Shown here: in pieces, positions 45,002 to 54,329 of the stretch | Layout of the letters: each line of letters begins with the position of its first letter | How positions within the stretch are numbered: position 1 is the stretch's first letter | DNA from: Prevotellaceae bacterium UBA2448 | GTDB lineage: Bacteria > Bacteroidota > Bacteroidia > Bacteroidales > Bacteroidaceae | NCBI GenBank assembly: GCA_002342585.1 | Contig: DDQG01000009.1 | Coordinates: 3,216 to 67,215 of the forward strand | DNA length: 64,000 bases | Direction: 5' to 3' | Program-made: the position numbers and the translations under genes | Notes under the pieces: model-generated | What the model saw: only the letters and a program-made list of their open reading frames with translations | Told to the model about the DNA's origin: nothing | Database searches by the model: none

Positions 45002-46423
45002 TTATTGCATAATTTGCTCATTCTTCCAATTCACCAAGTACAGATTCTCGGTAGTACGTGTAATCGCTGTGTAAAGCCAACGGAAATAATCTGGAGTGAG
45101 CATATCATCGGTCATGTATCCTTGATCAATAAAAGTGTTTGCCCATTGTCCGCCCTGAGCCTTATGACAAGTTATGGCATAAGCATATTTCACTTGAAGA
45201 GCGTTATAATAAGGGTCTTTCTTCAGTGCTTCAAGCCGTTCTTTTTTTGTGCGCAGATCGGCATAATCCTCCATTACCTTGTTGTATAGTTCGTGCTGTT
45301 GCTCGTTTGTAAGCGAAGGAGCTTCTGCCTGCAGAGCATCAAGCAGTATGGTGCAGTAGAGCGTGAAGTCATCGTAGTCGGGAAATGATAGCTCGGCATC
45401 AATAAAGTGAAAACCATAGAATTCTCGTTCATTGCGGATTCGTTCCACTTTGACCATATCTCCATTTGCTATGAATTCTGGAGCATCAATTTGTCCCTCT
45501 GTCCAGAAATAATTATTACGGGCAATCATCAGCATATCTCCCGATGAAATCTGTTCTTCGCGCCAAAGAATCTGATTACGTATTCCGTTGTTGTAAATAT
45601 TAGCACGTTTGTTGCTACGGGTTATGACTATTGTTTGGTCATGTCCGTCGCGTCTATAGCATTCTTCAAGGGTTTCTATCAGTTCGTTTCCGGATATGTT
45701 ATGTATGTCTGGAAAACCTTTTAGACGCAGTTGGGGAAGGGAGAAATACTCCTCCTGCTGCATAAGTGTACGCAGATGAGTGGCATTCCATAGTATGCCT
45801 GATTGTTCTGTCTGGCGCACAACCTGTGTTATAGTGTAGCTTTCCACATCTATACCATAACTACGAATTACATCGTCTTGCAGAGCTGGACTTTCCTCAT
45901 CGCCTACTGGTGGTAACTGAGCTGTGTCGCCCATGAGTATCAAACGACATCCCTTACCATTATATACAAAATGAATAAGATCGTCTAAAAGCATGCCTGT
46001 TCCGTAGATTGCATCACCTCCGGTCTGATTGCTAATCATTGATGCCTCATCACAGATAAACAATAGGTTAGCTTTCATGTTGTAATTCAACGTGAAAATA
46101 GAATCCTGATCTATGCTCTTCTGTCTGTAAATTCTCTTGTGTATGGTATAGGCAGGGTGGTCGGAATAGGTGGAAAATACTTTTGCGGCTCTGCCTGTTG
46201 GAGCAATGAGCACGCATTCGCGTTTCAGTTCGTCCAAACTTCTGACCAAAGCGCTTATTAGGGATGTCTTGCCCGTACCAGCATAACCTCGAAGGATGAA
46301 TACTGATTCGCGATTTTCTGACAACAAAAAGTCGGTTAGCATACCTATTACTTCTGCCTGTTGTGGTGTAGGCTGATGTCCAAATTTCTCTATTATTAGT
46401 TTCTGAAAGAAGTCTTTTAGCAT
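45002..46423 (-). CDS. RecD/Pif1-like superfamily 1 helicase (AAA ATPase)
   Basis: A 473-residue DNA-dependent ATPase. Motif Q-like TPQQAEVIGML is followed by Walker A GYAGTGKTSL (about 46-55), motif Ia LIAPTGRAAKVF, Walker B FICDEASM, motif III LILMGDTAQLPPVGDEESP, motif IV-like IVITRSNKRAN and the C-terminal UvrD_C_2 segment KYAYAITCHKAQGGQWANTF with WLYTAITRTTENLYLV. This matches stand-alone RecD2-like helicases common in Bacteroidetes. It probably works in DNA repair or recombination; no RecB/RecC partner is nearby. A promoter candidate is at 46518-46525, giving a leader of about 90 bases. Confidence 0.88.
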   Translation of the reverse strand: MLKDFFQKLIIEKFGHQPTPQQAEVIGMLTDFLLSENRESVFILRGYAGTGKTSLISALVRSLDELKRECVLIAPTGRAAKVFSTYSDHPAYTIHKRIYRQKSIDQDSIFTLNYNMKANLLFICDEASMISNQTGGDAIYGTGMLLDDLIHFVYNGKGCRLILMGDTAQLPPVGDEESPALQDDVIRSYGIDVESYTITQVVRQTEQSGILWNATHLRTLMQQEEYFSLPQLRLKGFPDIHNISGNELIETLEECYRRDGHDQTIVITRSNKRANIYNNGIRNQILWREEQISSGDMLMIARNNYFWTEGQIDAPEFIANGDMVKVERIRNEREFYGFHFIDAELSFPDYDDFTLYCTILLDALQAEAPSLTNEQQHELYNKVMEDYADLRTKKERLEALKKDPYYNALQVKYAYAITCHKAQGGQWANTFIDQGYMTDDMLTPDYFRWLYTAITRTTENLYLVNWKNEQIMQ

Positions 46424-46450
46424 CTTTTTTCGAAAAAATCCTTTATTTAT

Positions 46451-46481
46451 TTTGTATTTTTCTCGCTTACTCGTACCTTTG
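46451..46481 (+). promoter_or_regulatory. Promoter of the rsmD operon (extended repeated type)
   Basis: TTTG (46451-46454), 19-base spacer containing CTCGCTTACTCG, then TACCTTTG (46474-46481). The spacer is nearly identical to that of the promoter at 62664-62694 and similar to that of gltX. Confidence 0.7.
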
Positions 46482-46517
46482 GCACACGAAATTTGCGTAT
46501 TCTCGTAAATTGTCTTG

Positions 46518-46525
46518 CAAAATTA
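46518..46525 (-). promoter_or_regulatory. -7 element for the helicase gene
   Basis: Minus strand TAATTTTG fits TAnnTTTG. It lies between the opposite-strand promoter (46474) and the plus-strand gene at 46555, so the two divergent transcripts would overlap by about 40 bases. Confidence 0.45.
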
Positions 46526-46554
46526 GTGATTTTAACTTTACATAATACAATATC

Positions 46555-47307
46555 ATGAACAAAAAAGTTATTAATGGCATTCTTGCAGTCCTCGTCCTTG
46601 GACTTTGCTATGCTTGTTACTCTAGTATTTATAGTGACATTGAGTTTGATGAAGAGAAAGCAGCTCGCGAAAAACTCGTTATCGCACGCCTAATGCAAAT
46701 CCGTGATGCAGAAGAGCAGTATCGCATGACTTTCGGCTATTATTGTGGTACATTGGATTCTCTGATTGACTACGTTAAGACAGGAAAAACTGTTGATAAG
46801 GTAATCAAGGAAGGTGAACTCACTGATGATCAGCTCGAGGCTGGTATGACAGAACGTGAAGCAGTACGTTTGGGTATTATAAAGCGTGATACAATTTGGA
46901 TGACTGCTGCTGAAAAGCTTAACATTCCTTGTCCAGACTCTTTGAAGATTGTTCCAGTAGGTCGTCCTGCAGATGGCACTTTCTTTACTGTTAAGGCTGT
47001 TTACGACACAGAACATCCTATTGACACTGTATATCAGGGAACTATTCAGCTGAGAAAGAAAGATCAGTTCAATATGAAGTCAAACGAATGGGAAAATCTT
47101 GTTGAGTTCCGTGCTCGTATCGACGATTATCTTGATGGCATGAACGAAAAGAAGATTAGAAATTTGAAGGCTGAACTGAAGAAACTCCACAAGAACCATG
47201 CTGAGCTTATGTTTGATAACGAAGACGATACTGAGGGTGAATGGTACGGTTTGCGTATCGGTGACTTGTCAGACCCAAGCAATAAGATGGCTGGTAACTG
47301 GGAATAA
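46555..47307 (+). CDS. Membrane-anchored protein of unknown function, rsmD operon
   Basis: A 250-residue protein with one N-terminal membrane helix (about 5-24, GILAVLVLGLCYACY) and a charged extracytoplasmic body. The segment EEKAAREKLVIARLMQIRDAEEQYRMTFGYYCGTLDSLIDYVKTG resembles pilin- or pseudopilin-like N-terminal helices in layout, but I do not recognise the family. A helical region near 195-225 is Lys/Glu-rich. It is the first gene of an operon with a DUF3822-type gene (10 bases on), rsmD and a VanZ-like gene. No function can be assigned. Confidence 0.7.
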   Translation: MNKKVINGILAVLVLGLCYACYSSIYSDIEFDEEKAAREKLVIARLMQIRDAEEQYRMTFGYYCGTLDSLIDYVKTGKTVDKVIKEGELTDDQLEAGMTEREAVRLGIIKRDTIWMTAAEKLNIPCPDSLKIVPVGRPADGTFFTVKAVYDTEHPIDTVYQGTIQLRKKDQFNMKSNEWENLVEFRARIDDYLDGMNEKKIRNLKAELKKLHKNHAELMFDNEDDTEGEWYGLRIGDLSDPSNKMAGNWE

Positions 47308-47317
47308 TACGTTTTAA

Positions 47318-48127
47318 ATGAATAACGACAAAGTTTTAAATAAAAGTTTGTCCATTCGCATTTCTACGAATGGACTTTCTTTTTGTACTTATAGCCCTGG
47401 CGACAAGAAGGCTTTTGAGTATAAGAAGATAGATGTGCAACCGACCATTTCTCTGGCTGCAAATCTTAAGGATGCTCTGATGAGAGAACCCGAGTTGAAG
47501 GAAAACTACCAACGTGTTAACGTAATGATAGTTACACCTCATACCACTTGTATTCCTGTCGAAGATTTTGATCCAGAGGATGTAGAAACCATATACGAAT
47601 TCAACTTCCCTGATTCTGACCAAACTCATATTAGTTATAACGTATTGAATAGATGGGGAATTGCTGTTATCTTTGGTATATCAAAAAATATCTATCAACT
47701 TCTGATAGATGATTTTCCACAAGCTCGTTTCTATGCGTCGCTTAGTACTATCATCGAACATATCGGTAATAAAGATAAATCAAGCCGTAAGAACAAGTTG
47801 TATGCATATGTTCTTGAACATGAACTCACCTTGTATGCATTCAGTAATGGTATGATGCGTTGTTTTAACACATTCCAAATAACATCTGTTGACGACTGTG
47901 TGTATTACATTTTGAACATGATGCAACAATTGAAATTCAGTCAGGTAGATGATTCTTTACTGATAATAGGTAATACAGGTAAGGAAAAAGACTTACATTC
48001 TAAAGCGCGTGGTTTTGTGAAAGATGTGAGCATGGTGGATTGTAAAGAAGAGTTCCGAAATTCTATTACTGGTGGTGATGCATCTATTCCTTATGACTTA
48101 CAAACATTGCTAATCTGTGGTTTTTAA
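47318..48127 (+). CDS. DUF3822-type protein
   Basis: A 269-residue cytoplasmic protein without signal peptide or membrane helices. The pattern LSIRISTNGLSFCTYS near the start, FNFPDSDQTHISYNVL in the middle, and LDAFKQL-like C-terminal layout (LIIGNTGKEKDL, VSMVDCKEEF) fits the DUF3822 family of Bacteroidetes. That family has an actin/ASKHA-like fold and is found directly upstream of rsmD, as here. The function is unknown. Its stop codon overlaps the rsmD start by one base (TAATG). Confidence 0.75.
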   Translation: MNNDKVLNKSLSIRISTNGLSFCTYSPGDKKAFEYKKIDVQPTISLAANLKDALMREPELKENYQRVNVMIVTPHTTCIPVEDFDPEDVETIYEFNFPDSDQTHISYNVLNRWGIAVIFGISKNIYQLLIDDFPQARFYASLSTIIEHIGNKDKSSRKNKLYAYVLEHELTLYAFSNGMMRCFNTFQITSVDDCVYYILNMMQQLKFSQVDDSLLIIGNTGKEKDLHSKARGFVKDVSMVDCKEEFRNSITGGDASIPYDLQTLLICGF

Positions 48128-48690
48128 TGAGGATAATCAGAGGAAGATATAAAGGACGACATTTTCCTACGCCTACCAACTTCAAGGCAAGACCGACAAC
48201 AGACTTTGCCAAAGAGGGTCTGTTTAACGTTCTTGAAAATAACTATGTAGGTTTTAATGAGGCACCTACTGCACTCGACCTCTTTGCTGGCACAGGCAGT
48301 ATTGGACTCGAATTTGCTAGTCGTGGATGTAGTAGGGTAGTGAGTGTGGAGAAGGATTTCAAACATTGGCAGTTCTTGCAACGTATAGCGCACGAACTTA
48401 ATGAAGGTATTTGGAAACCTATACATGCCGACGTTTTTAAATATGTCAAGCAAAACAGGGATACTTTTGATATAGTCTTTGCTGATCCTCCATACAGTTT
48501 GCCTAACTTAGCAGAATTGCCAGATGTTGTTTTGGGAAAACCTGATACCAATCAAGCGGACAGCACAGTATTAGTAGATGGAGGACTTTTTATTTTGGAA
48601 CATGGTAAGGATTATGACTTTTCTGCCAATCCTTATTTTATAGATCATCGAAACTACGGTAGTGTGAACTTCAGTTTTTTTCGCCGATGA
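48127..48690 (+). CDS. rsmD: 16S rRNA (guanine-N2)-methyltransferase RsmD
   Basis: Methylates G966 (E. coli numbering) of 16S rRNA using SAM. The 187-residue protein begins MRIIRGRYKGRHFPTPTNFK, followed by RPTTDFAKEGLFNVL, the SAM-binding LDLFAGTGSIGLEFASRGC and the catalytic FADPPYSLP motif. All are diagnostic for RsmD. Start and stop codons overlap with both neighbours (one base upstream, four bases downstream), so translation is probably coupled across the operon. Confidence 0.95.
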   Translation: MRIIRGRYKGRHFPTPTNFKARPTTDFAKEGLFNVLENNYVGFNEAPTALDLFAGTGSIGLEFASRGCSRVVSVEKDFKHWQFLQRIAHELNEGIWKPIHADVFKYVKQNRDTFDIVFADPPYSLPNLAELPDVVLGKPDTNQADSTVLVDGGLFILEHGKDYDFSANPYFIDHRNYGSVNFSFFRR

Positions 48691-49082
48691 AAAAGTTTTT
48701 AAAAAGATGGAAATGGCTTACTATGGCAACTTTGGTCATAGTAATACTTTCTTTGGTGCCCATTCCTGATAATCCACCATTAGAGGATGTGCCTCTTATC
48801 GACAAATGGGTGCATTTCGTTATATATGCAGGATTGGTTTTTGCTGCGTGGTTAGACCGTTGGCAAAACAAATCCACCATTGGTTGGTGGACTTTCGCAG
48901 TATTGATTTGTCTGTTCGCTTCCCTACTTGGCGGATTTTTGGAAGTAGCACAAGGGTGTACAGGATATCGCAGTTGTGAAATGCTTGATTTTTATGCCGA
49001 CACTATTGGTGCTTTGTTAGCTACGCTTATTGTCGTCGTGGGCCACCTCCTCCGGGGCGCTGACCACCGCCGCCCATTCTAA
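48687..49082 (+). CDS. VanZ-like small membrane protein
   Basis: A 131-residue integral membrane protein with about four hydrophobic segments (10-27, 43-60, 70-90, 104-124). The VanZ signature is visible as LIDKWVHFVIYAGLVFAAW, GGFLEVAQ and RSCEMLDFYADTIGALLA. VanZ-like proteins are linked to low-level teicoplanin resistance in enterococci, but the widespread homologues have no proven role. It overlaps rsmD by four bases (ATGA). The last 56 bases are antisense to the end of the convergent outer-membrane protein gene. Confidence 0.82.
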   Translation: MKKFLKRWKWLTMATLVIVILSLVPIPDNPPLEDVPLIDKWVHFVIYAGLVFAAWLDRWQNKSTIGWWTFAVLICLFASLLGGFLEVAQGCTGYRSCEMLDFYADTIGALLATLIVVVGHLLRGADHRRPF

Positions 49083-51996
49083 TGCTTTCTGCTCTTTGTG
49101 CATTTTCTGTGCCGTGAGCATTCTTTCCTCCGAAAATATTCAGTTTGTAGATTACGTGAATCATTCCGTAACTGTAGATGGAGTTGTATTCAGAATCGCT
49201 AGACTGCATAGCTGTGAGTACTCGGCTGATATTTGAACGTTTCTGCAGAATATCATTCCATTCAGCTGATATTGTCAACGCATTACCTTTTAGGAACGAT
49301 TTACTCAATTTAGCATTCCAAAGCAACTCATTGGTGTTCATTGCTGCAGTAGAGTAACCTCGACGACTGCTCATGCTGATGTCGGTATTGAAACTTATGC
49401 CGTTGTCGAAATTCAGGTTCATCTCAGCACCATAACTGAAGTTCCATGTGTCAAGATTGCTTGACGAAACGACATTGTTGTGTGAATGATTATAGTTGAG
49501 ATTTCCGTTTACACTTGCTTCGAACCAGTCTTTACGGAAACCGAACGATAGGCGTTCGTTGATTCCTAACTGCTTAGTTGAAGAAGTTTCTTCAATATAT
49601 TTTTGAGGGTCTAAGTAACCTACTTGATGGTTATAGTTGAGCATAGTGAAAGTATTCACAGTAAAATATTTCTTCTCTCCCAGTCCACGGTTGTAACCAA
49701 ATCCTGCGTATGTACTCCAGTTTCCGTTGATATTCTCCGGTCTTGTAGTGCGTACACCGGTTTCTTCATTATACCAAGTACGGTTTGAAATTGCGTTTTG
49801 TGTGAAGTTTATACCTCCAAACGAGAATATACCCTGCTGCAGTTCTGCATTGTATGTGTTGAAGTTAAGACGCAAGTTATGGTTGAGTGAAGACTTCAGT
49901 CCTGGGTTACCCTTTGTTATGTTCAGAGGGTTTGAGTCGTCAGTGATATCAAGCAAGTTTGTCATTGATGGTTGTGTAGTACGTGCCCAATAGTTTGCAC
50001 GTAACTGAGTTTGCTTGTCAAACTGATAACGGAAATCCACTCGTGGTGCTACATTAAAAATGTTACGTGTTACGACTGGGTAATCTTTTCCCATATAATT
50101 GTAGTCGAGGGTAGAGTGCTGAGGCAGCAGGTCAATTCCTACACTGAAATTTGCCTGATCAGTCACCTTTCGGAAACTCAGTCCTATGGTGTGGTTGAAA
50201 TTTCTGTATTCAGAATATTGTGAAAGACTGTCTGCTTTGCCTCGAGTCTTTGCGTCGCTATTTGGCAAGAGCCCGTTTCTTATCATCTCATCGAGAGCTC
50301 CAGCTACATCATATCGGTGAGAGTTAAGAGCATCACTCAGTTTTGTGAAGTAAACACCTGATGGATCGTCTGGCCATACGCTGGCATTACGGTCACTTTC
50401 TGAGTAACTGTAGTTGAAACGATAACTGAATTGTAAGTATGTTTTATATGCTATAGGTTCTGAGTATGTGCCTTGCAAAGAGTAATTGCGCGATTTGTTT
50501 GGTGTTGTGTAGTATCGGTTGTTATCGTTGGTGGGGCGAGTTCGATAGCTGATTCTTGAAGCAGAAAGTTGTTTGCTCTCCGAATTAGAGAAACCTCCTG
50601 TTGCACGGAAAGTGATATTTCTTCCTTCTGTATTCAGTTTTCTGTTAGCCTGCAATTCTCCATTTGCTCCCTTGCTATTGTTGTATGTCTGCTGATAGGT
50701 TTGGTTGGCATTGACGATAAAGTTGTAAATACTGCTTGTATTATCAATATTATCTATTGCATAGTCAATTGGATTACCTTCAATGCTATCAGGGTTCGTA
50801 TTGAATGTAGCCGAGAGACTGCTGTTGTAACCGCGGTTTCTGGAGTAGTTGGCACTTGGACGGAATATGATATTGGTCATAGTGTCGGGTTTCCATTCGA
50901 AACGGAAGTCCATATTAGCAGAGATGTTGCTGGTTTTGTTTAAACTCTGAGAACGGCTGAAAGCTCCTTTTGATGTTACGAAACTCTGAACACTTGAATT
51001 GTTTGAAACATCTGTTCCGACATAACGGAAACGTACGTTACCACCAGTTTCCAGTTTTTCCGATGTGGTGGCAAAATTGAATCCAAGGTCTTTGCGTGCT
51101 TCCAGTCCGTTGCCTCCTCGTCCCCAGCCACGACCGCCGCCGCCTCCAAAACCACGATCTCCGATGTTGTTTGCTGAACCAATCACAGTAAACTGCTTAT
51201 TGTCTGTAAATCGGTTGAGCATCAACTTTTCTGTGTAGCGTCGCTGAGTACCTAGAGCAAGGTCAAGATTTCCGAACCATCCCTGATTCATACCTTTTTT
51301 GATTGACAAGTCGAGTACAGTTTCCTCTTCTCCATCGTCAATACCAGTTACACGACTCAGGTCACTCTTTCTATCGTATGCTTTTATCTTATCAACGATT
51401 TTTGTTGGGATATTCTTCAGAGCCATATTCTTGTCGTTAAGGAAAAATTCTTTTCCATCCACAAGAATTTTGTTCACAGTCTTTCCGTTGATTTTTATAT
51501 TACCATCATCGTCGATTTCTGCACCTGGCAGTTTCTTGACGAGTTCCTCCAGAGCAGATCCTTCTGATGTGCGTATTGCTGAAGCATTGAATACGAGTGA
51601 GTCACCTGCCACCTGTACTTGTGCTGCAGCAGCTGAAACGACTGCTTCCTTCAGCAGCTGGGAGTCATCTGAAAGGGTAATATAGCCTACATTGATATTC
51701 TTATCCTTCTGGTTTGTCAGATCAAGATTGATGAGATTGTCCTTATAACCGATAAAGGTTACCTTCAGTACGTATTTACCTTTTTTGATGTTTTTCAGGT
51801 TAAACGCACCCTTGATGTCTGTAGCAGCACCAGTAACCATTGTGCTATCCGGAAGTGATAAAACGCGTACTGTCGCAGAAATGACAGATTCGTTTGTACT
51901 TTTATCGACAACTATACCAGTAACATTAAATTTGCTTTGTGCTTGGGTGAAAATGACATCTGCACAAAGCAAAAGCAGTAGTAAAATCTTTTTCAC
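49027..51996 (-). CDS. TonB-receptor-like outer-membrane beta-barrel protein
   Basis: A 989-residue outer-membrane protein. Signal peptide (1-20) is followed by a carboxypeptidase-regulatory-like domain (about 23-112, GAFNLKNIKKGKYVLKVTFIGY), a plug (about 115-225, with INGKTVNKILVDGKEFF and LKNIPTKIVDKIKAYDRKS) and a long barrel of the OMP_b-brl_3 type found in Bacteroidetes. This is not a SusC: no SusD partner follows. A Gly-rich loop (about 274-292) and a Gly/Pro/Arg-rich C-terminal tail (GGGGQRPGGGGPRRQ) are unusual for a barrel, whose last strand normally ends in Phe. The start is GTG. The cargo is unknown. Confidence 0.88.
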   Translation of the reverse strand: MKKILLLLLLCADVIFTQAQSKFNVTGIVVDKSTNESVISATVRVLSLPDSTMVTGAATDIKGAFNLKNIKKGKYVLKVTFIGYKDNLINLDLTNQKDKNINVGYITLSDDSQLLKEAVVSAAAAQVQVAGDSLVFNASAIRTSEGSALEELVKKLPGAEIDDDGNIKINGKTVNKILVDGKEFFLNDKNMALKNIPTKIVDKIKAYDRKSDLSRVTGIDDGEEETVLDLSIKKGMNQGWFGNLDLALGTQRRYTEKLMLNRFTDNKQFTVIGSANNIGDRGFGGGGGRGWGRGGNGLEARKDLGFNFATTSEKLETGGNVRFRYVGTDVSNNSSVQSFVTSKGAFSRSQSLNKTSNISANMDFRFEWKPDTMTNIIFRPSANYSRNRGYNSSLSATFNTNPDSIEGNPIDYAIDNIDNTSSIYNFIVNANQTYQQTYNNSKGANGELQANRKLNTEGRNITFRATGGFSNSESKQLSASRISYRTRPTNDNNRYYTTPNKSRNYSLQGTYSEPIAYKTYLQFSYRFNYSYSESDRNASVWPDDPSGVYFTKLSDALNSHRYDVAGALDEMIRNGLLPNSDAKTRGKADSLSQYSEYRNFNHTIGLSFRKVTDQANFSVGIDLLPQHSTLDYNYMGKDYPVVTRNIFNVAPRVDFRYQFDKQTQLRANYWARTTQPSMTNLLDITDDSNPLNITKGNPGLKSSLNHNLRLNFNTYNAELQQGIFSFGGINFTQNAISNRTWYNEETGVRTTRPENINGNWSTYAGFGYNRGLGEKKYFTVNTFTMLNYNHQVGYLDPQKYIEETSSTKQLGINERLSFGFRKDWFEASVNGNLNYNHSHNNVVSSSNLDTWNFSYGAEMNLNFDNGISFNTDISMSSRRGYSTAAMNTNELLWNAKLSKSFLKGNALTISAEWNDILQKRSNISRVLTAMQSSDSEYNSIYSYGMIHVIYKLNIFGGKNAHGTENAQRAESIRMGGGGQRPGGGGPRRQ

Positions 51997-52021
51997 TTTT
52001 ATGTTTTTTCTAGTTTGACTG

Positions 52022-52029
52022 CAAAGTTA
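52022..52029 (-). promoter_or_regulatory. -7 element for the outer-membrane barrel gene
   Basis: Minus strand TAACTTTG, perfect consensus, 25 bases before the GTG at 51996. Confidence 0.6.
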
Positions 52030-52232
52030 GTCTATGGTTTAATATATAATGTGAAAAATACAATTTTTAAGTTATTATATGTCCCTTTTTAACAGTCATT
52101 ACGAAATAAATGTAATCAAATTTAAAGACCAATGTGACAATCTATGTGCTACTTTGTATAAATCCTTTGTTTTAGAGACTTTCCAAAAGTAAAATATTTC
52201 GTATTTTGTTTTTAAATTCAATTATTTATCTC

Positions 52233-52240
52233 TACCTTTG
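52233..52240 (+). promoter_or_regulatory. -7 element of the HU gene
   Basis: TACCTTTG, perfect consensus, 26 bases before the ATG at 52267. The 200 bases between this and the divergent promoter at 52022 are AT-rich and hold nothing else I can name. Confidence 0.65.
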
Positions 52241-52266
52241 CACTAAATCAATAAAACCCATATAAT

Positions 52267-52542
52267 ATGACTAAAGCAGAAATTGTTGCACAGATAAGCA
52301 ACGAGACAGGTATTGAGAGCAAGAAGGTTCTCACAGTAGTAGAAGCTCTCATGGTAACTATTAAAGATACTATTTCAAAAGATGAAGACATCTTCCTTCG
52401 TGGATTCGGTACATTCACTACTAAAACTCGCAAGGAGAAAATCGGTCGTTTGATTAAGGAAAATAAATCTGTTGTTGTTCCAGAACACAAGATTCCTTAT
52501 TTCAAGCCTGCAGATGTATTCAAAGACATGCTTTTGAAGTAA
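52267..52542 (+). CDS. HU-family DNA-binding protein
   Basis: A 91-residue nucleoid protein. MTKAEIVAQISNETGIESKKVLTVVEALMVTIKDTISKDEDIFLRGFGTF matches the HU/IHF fold. The DNA-binding arm reads GTFTTKTRKEKIGRLIKENKSVVVPEHKIPYFKPADVFKDML, with the conserved arm proline in the VPEHKIPYFKP segment. It binds and bends DNA without strong sequence preference. The gene is monocistronic, with a promoter at 52233 and a terminator at 52569. Confidence 0.95.
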   Translation: MTKAEIVAQISNETGIESKKVLTVVEALMVTIKDTISKDEDIFLRGFGTFTTKTRKEKIGRLIKENKSVVVPEHKIPYFKPADVFKDMLLK

Positions 52543-52568
52543 TCCTTTTTAGCAACAAAATTTTAAGC

Positions 52569-52618
52569 AATGCAAAATGTAAGATAAGTGCAACTACAGA
52601 TATTTTACATTTTGCATT
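52569..52618 (+). terminator. Terminator after the HU gene
   Basis: Arms AATGCAAAATGTAA (52569-52582) and TTACATTTTGCATT (52605-52618) are perfectly complementary over 14 bases with a 22-base loop, followed by TTTTTGTTTT. The stem is AT-rich, so efficiency may be moderate. Confidence 0.7.
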
Positions 52619-52653
52619 TTTGTTTTCCTCTAATTGTCAAACCTGTTGATACC

Positions 52654-53451
52654 ATGATGTGCCTTGATGTTCTTATATGTACTATAGATGCTGGAATACG
52701 TCGGATTCCCGATGTGTTGCTGCCATCTGCTGAAGGAGTATCGTGGGTTGTGTCGATGCAATATACTGACAAGAAGTTTTTGGATGAAATTCCTACAGAA
52801 CTGCAGACTCGTCCTGATGTCACCCTGACACTTCTCGAGGGAAAGGGTTTGAGTGCTAATCGCAATAATGCAATTGCTCATTCTCGTGGCGACATAATGC
52901 TGATAGCCGATGACGATTGTAGATATACAGCAGACTCGCTTCGTGAGATTATTCATTTCTTCGAGATGAATCCATCGTACGATATTGTTTGTTTTGCGGC
53001 AGCCGACTACGAAGGCAATTCTCTGAAAACCTATCCGTCTCAACTTACTTCGTTCGTGAAAGCTTTTCATGATGGTTTTTATCCGGCTTCAGTTGAAATT
53101 GCTATGCGTCGCAGTTTAGGACTTTTCTTTGATACTCGTTTCGGATTGGGTAGCCAGTATCTATGTGCTGGTGAAGAAGATGTGCTGATAAAGGATGCCT
53201 TGACAGCAGGGTATAACGTAGTGGTAAATCCGATGACAATTGTACGTACCGATAGGAATACTACTGGACAGATATTTCTTGGAAACAAACAGATGCAGCT
53301 TACCAAAGGTGCTGTATTCAATTATCTTTTCGGAACTGCAGAAGCCTTATGGCGTAGTGTGAAAGAAGCTGGCTTCTATCTCGTTCATCATCATGCCAAT
53401 CCATTTCCTATATTATATAATATGTTACGTGGTATATGGATATTACGATAG
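52654..53451 (+). CDS. Family 2 glycosyltransferase, glycan cluster gene 1
   Basis: A 265-residue GT-A enzyme. MMCLDVLICTIDAGIRRIPDVL is an unusual but GT2-like first strand. LLEGKGLSANRNNAIAHSRGDIMLIADDDCRY carries the acceptor loop and a DDD metal motif, and GLGSQYLCAGEEDVLIKDALTAGY includes the EED catalytic-base region. I use ATG 52654 because the longest frame would begin inside the terminator of the HU gene. The 3' end overlaps the next GT2 gene by 16 bases. The sugar is unknown. Confidence 0.82.
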   Translation: MMCLDVLICTIDAGIRRIPDVLLPSAEGVSWVVSMQYTDKKFLDEIPTELQTRPDVTLTLLEGKGLSANRNNAIAHSRGDIMLIADDDCRYTADSLREIIHFFEMNPSYDIVCFAAADYEGNSLKTYPSQLTSFVKAFHDGFYPASVEIAMRRSLGLFFDTRFGLGSQYLCAGEEDVLIKDALTAGYNVVVNPMTIVRTDRNTTGQIFLGNKQMQLTKGAVFNYLFGTAEALWRSVKEAGFYLVHHHANPFPILYNMLRGIWILR

Positions 53452-54329
53452 TTATTCCAATATATAATCGCAAGGACTACATCCGTAAGACCTTGGAAAG
53501 CATTGACGAGAAATACCCTCTGATACTTGTAGATAATGGAAGTACTGACGGTAGTTTTGAATTGTGTAGCGAGATTGTTTCGCAACGAAAACATACTATT
53601 CTTGTTACAGAACCGAAACCTGGAGCGGCTGCTGCACGAAACAAAGGACTGGCTTTGTGTCAGACCCGCTGGATTTATTTCTTCGATTCTGACGACATCT
53701 TTACAGGTCTTCCTATCTCTTGGAATGTAGATGCCGATGTGGTTTTTTTCCCTACTCGTATTGATGTGAATGGTCAGTTGCGTACACGTGACTACCAGGT
53801 TCCTACTGCTCCACATGTACATATACTTAATTCAATGCTGAACACCCTGGGAATGATTTTCTGTACAGATTTTTTACGCAGTTCAGGTGGATGGAACGAA
53901 TCGTGTTTGGTGTGGGATGACTGGGAACTGGGACTTCGTGTTCTTCTGCATCATGCAAAGGTTGATTATATCACAAAACAACCATATCATGTTATCAGTC
54001 TTCATTCCGACAGTATAACTGGTGATAGCTTATCTTCGCGTGTTGATAAAATTATTGGTACTTTGGGTGTTGCCTTCGATGATATTGTCAATTCGCCCCT
54101 TGAAGGAAAAGAAAAACAGAAAGCCTTTGCAGCTCTTTTCTACCGTTGTTATATTTTGAGTGGAAAGATGTTGGTTGATGGAAATGCTGATTGCAGTTCA
54201 AAGGTCGATGAATTTATCTATGACCGATTCCGTGTAAACCGTCAGAGCCATATGATGGGACAGATGCTTCGTTGGGCAACTGCAAAGGGTGTCAGAGGAG
54301 TTTGGCGTATAGCTCTTCGTATTGTTTAG
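53436..54329 (+). CDS. Family 2 glycosyltransferase, glycan cluster gene 2
   Basis: A 297-residue GT-A transferase. The N-terminus MDITIVIPIYNRKDYIRKTL, LILVDNGSTDGS, GAAAARNKGLALCQTRWIYFFDSDD (DSDD metal motif) and GGWNESCLVWDDWELGLRVL (WDDWEL catalytic-base region) identify GT2. It overlaps the preceding GT2 gene by 16 bases, implying co-translation, and its last 38 bases overlap the end of the convergent GT-B gene. It probably extends the same glycan as the neighbouring transferases. Confidence 0.9.
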   Translation: MDITIVIPIYNRKDYIRKTLESIDEKYPLILVDNGSTDGSFELCSEIVSQRKHTILVTEPKPGAAAARNKGLALCQTRWIYFFDSDDIFTGLPISWNVDADVVFFPTRIDVNGQLRTRDYQVPTAPHVHILNSMLNTLGMIFCTDFLRSSGGWNESCLVWDDWELGLRVLLHHAKVDYITKQPYHVISLHSDSITGDSLSSRVDKIIGTLGVAFDDIVNSPLEGKEKQKAFAALFYRCYILSGKMLVDGNADCSSKVDEFIYDRFRVNRQSHMMGQMLRWATAKGVRGVWRIALRIV

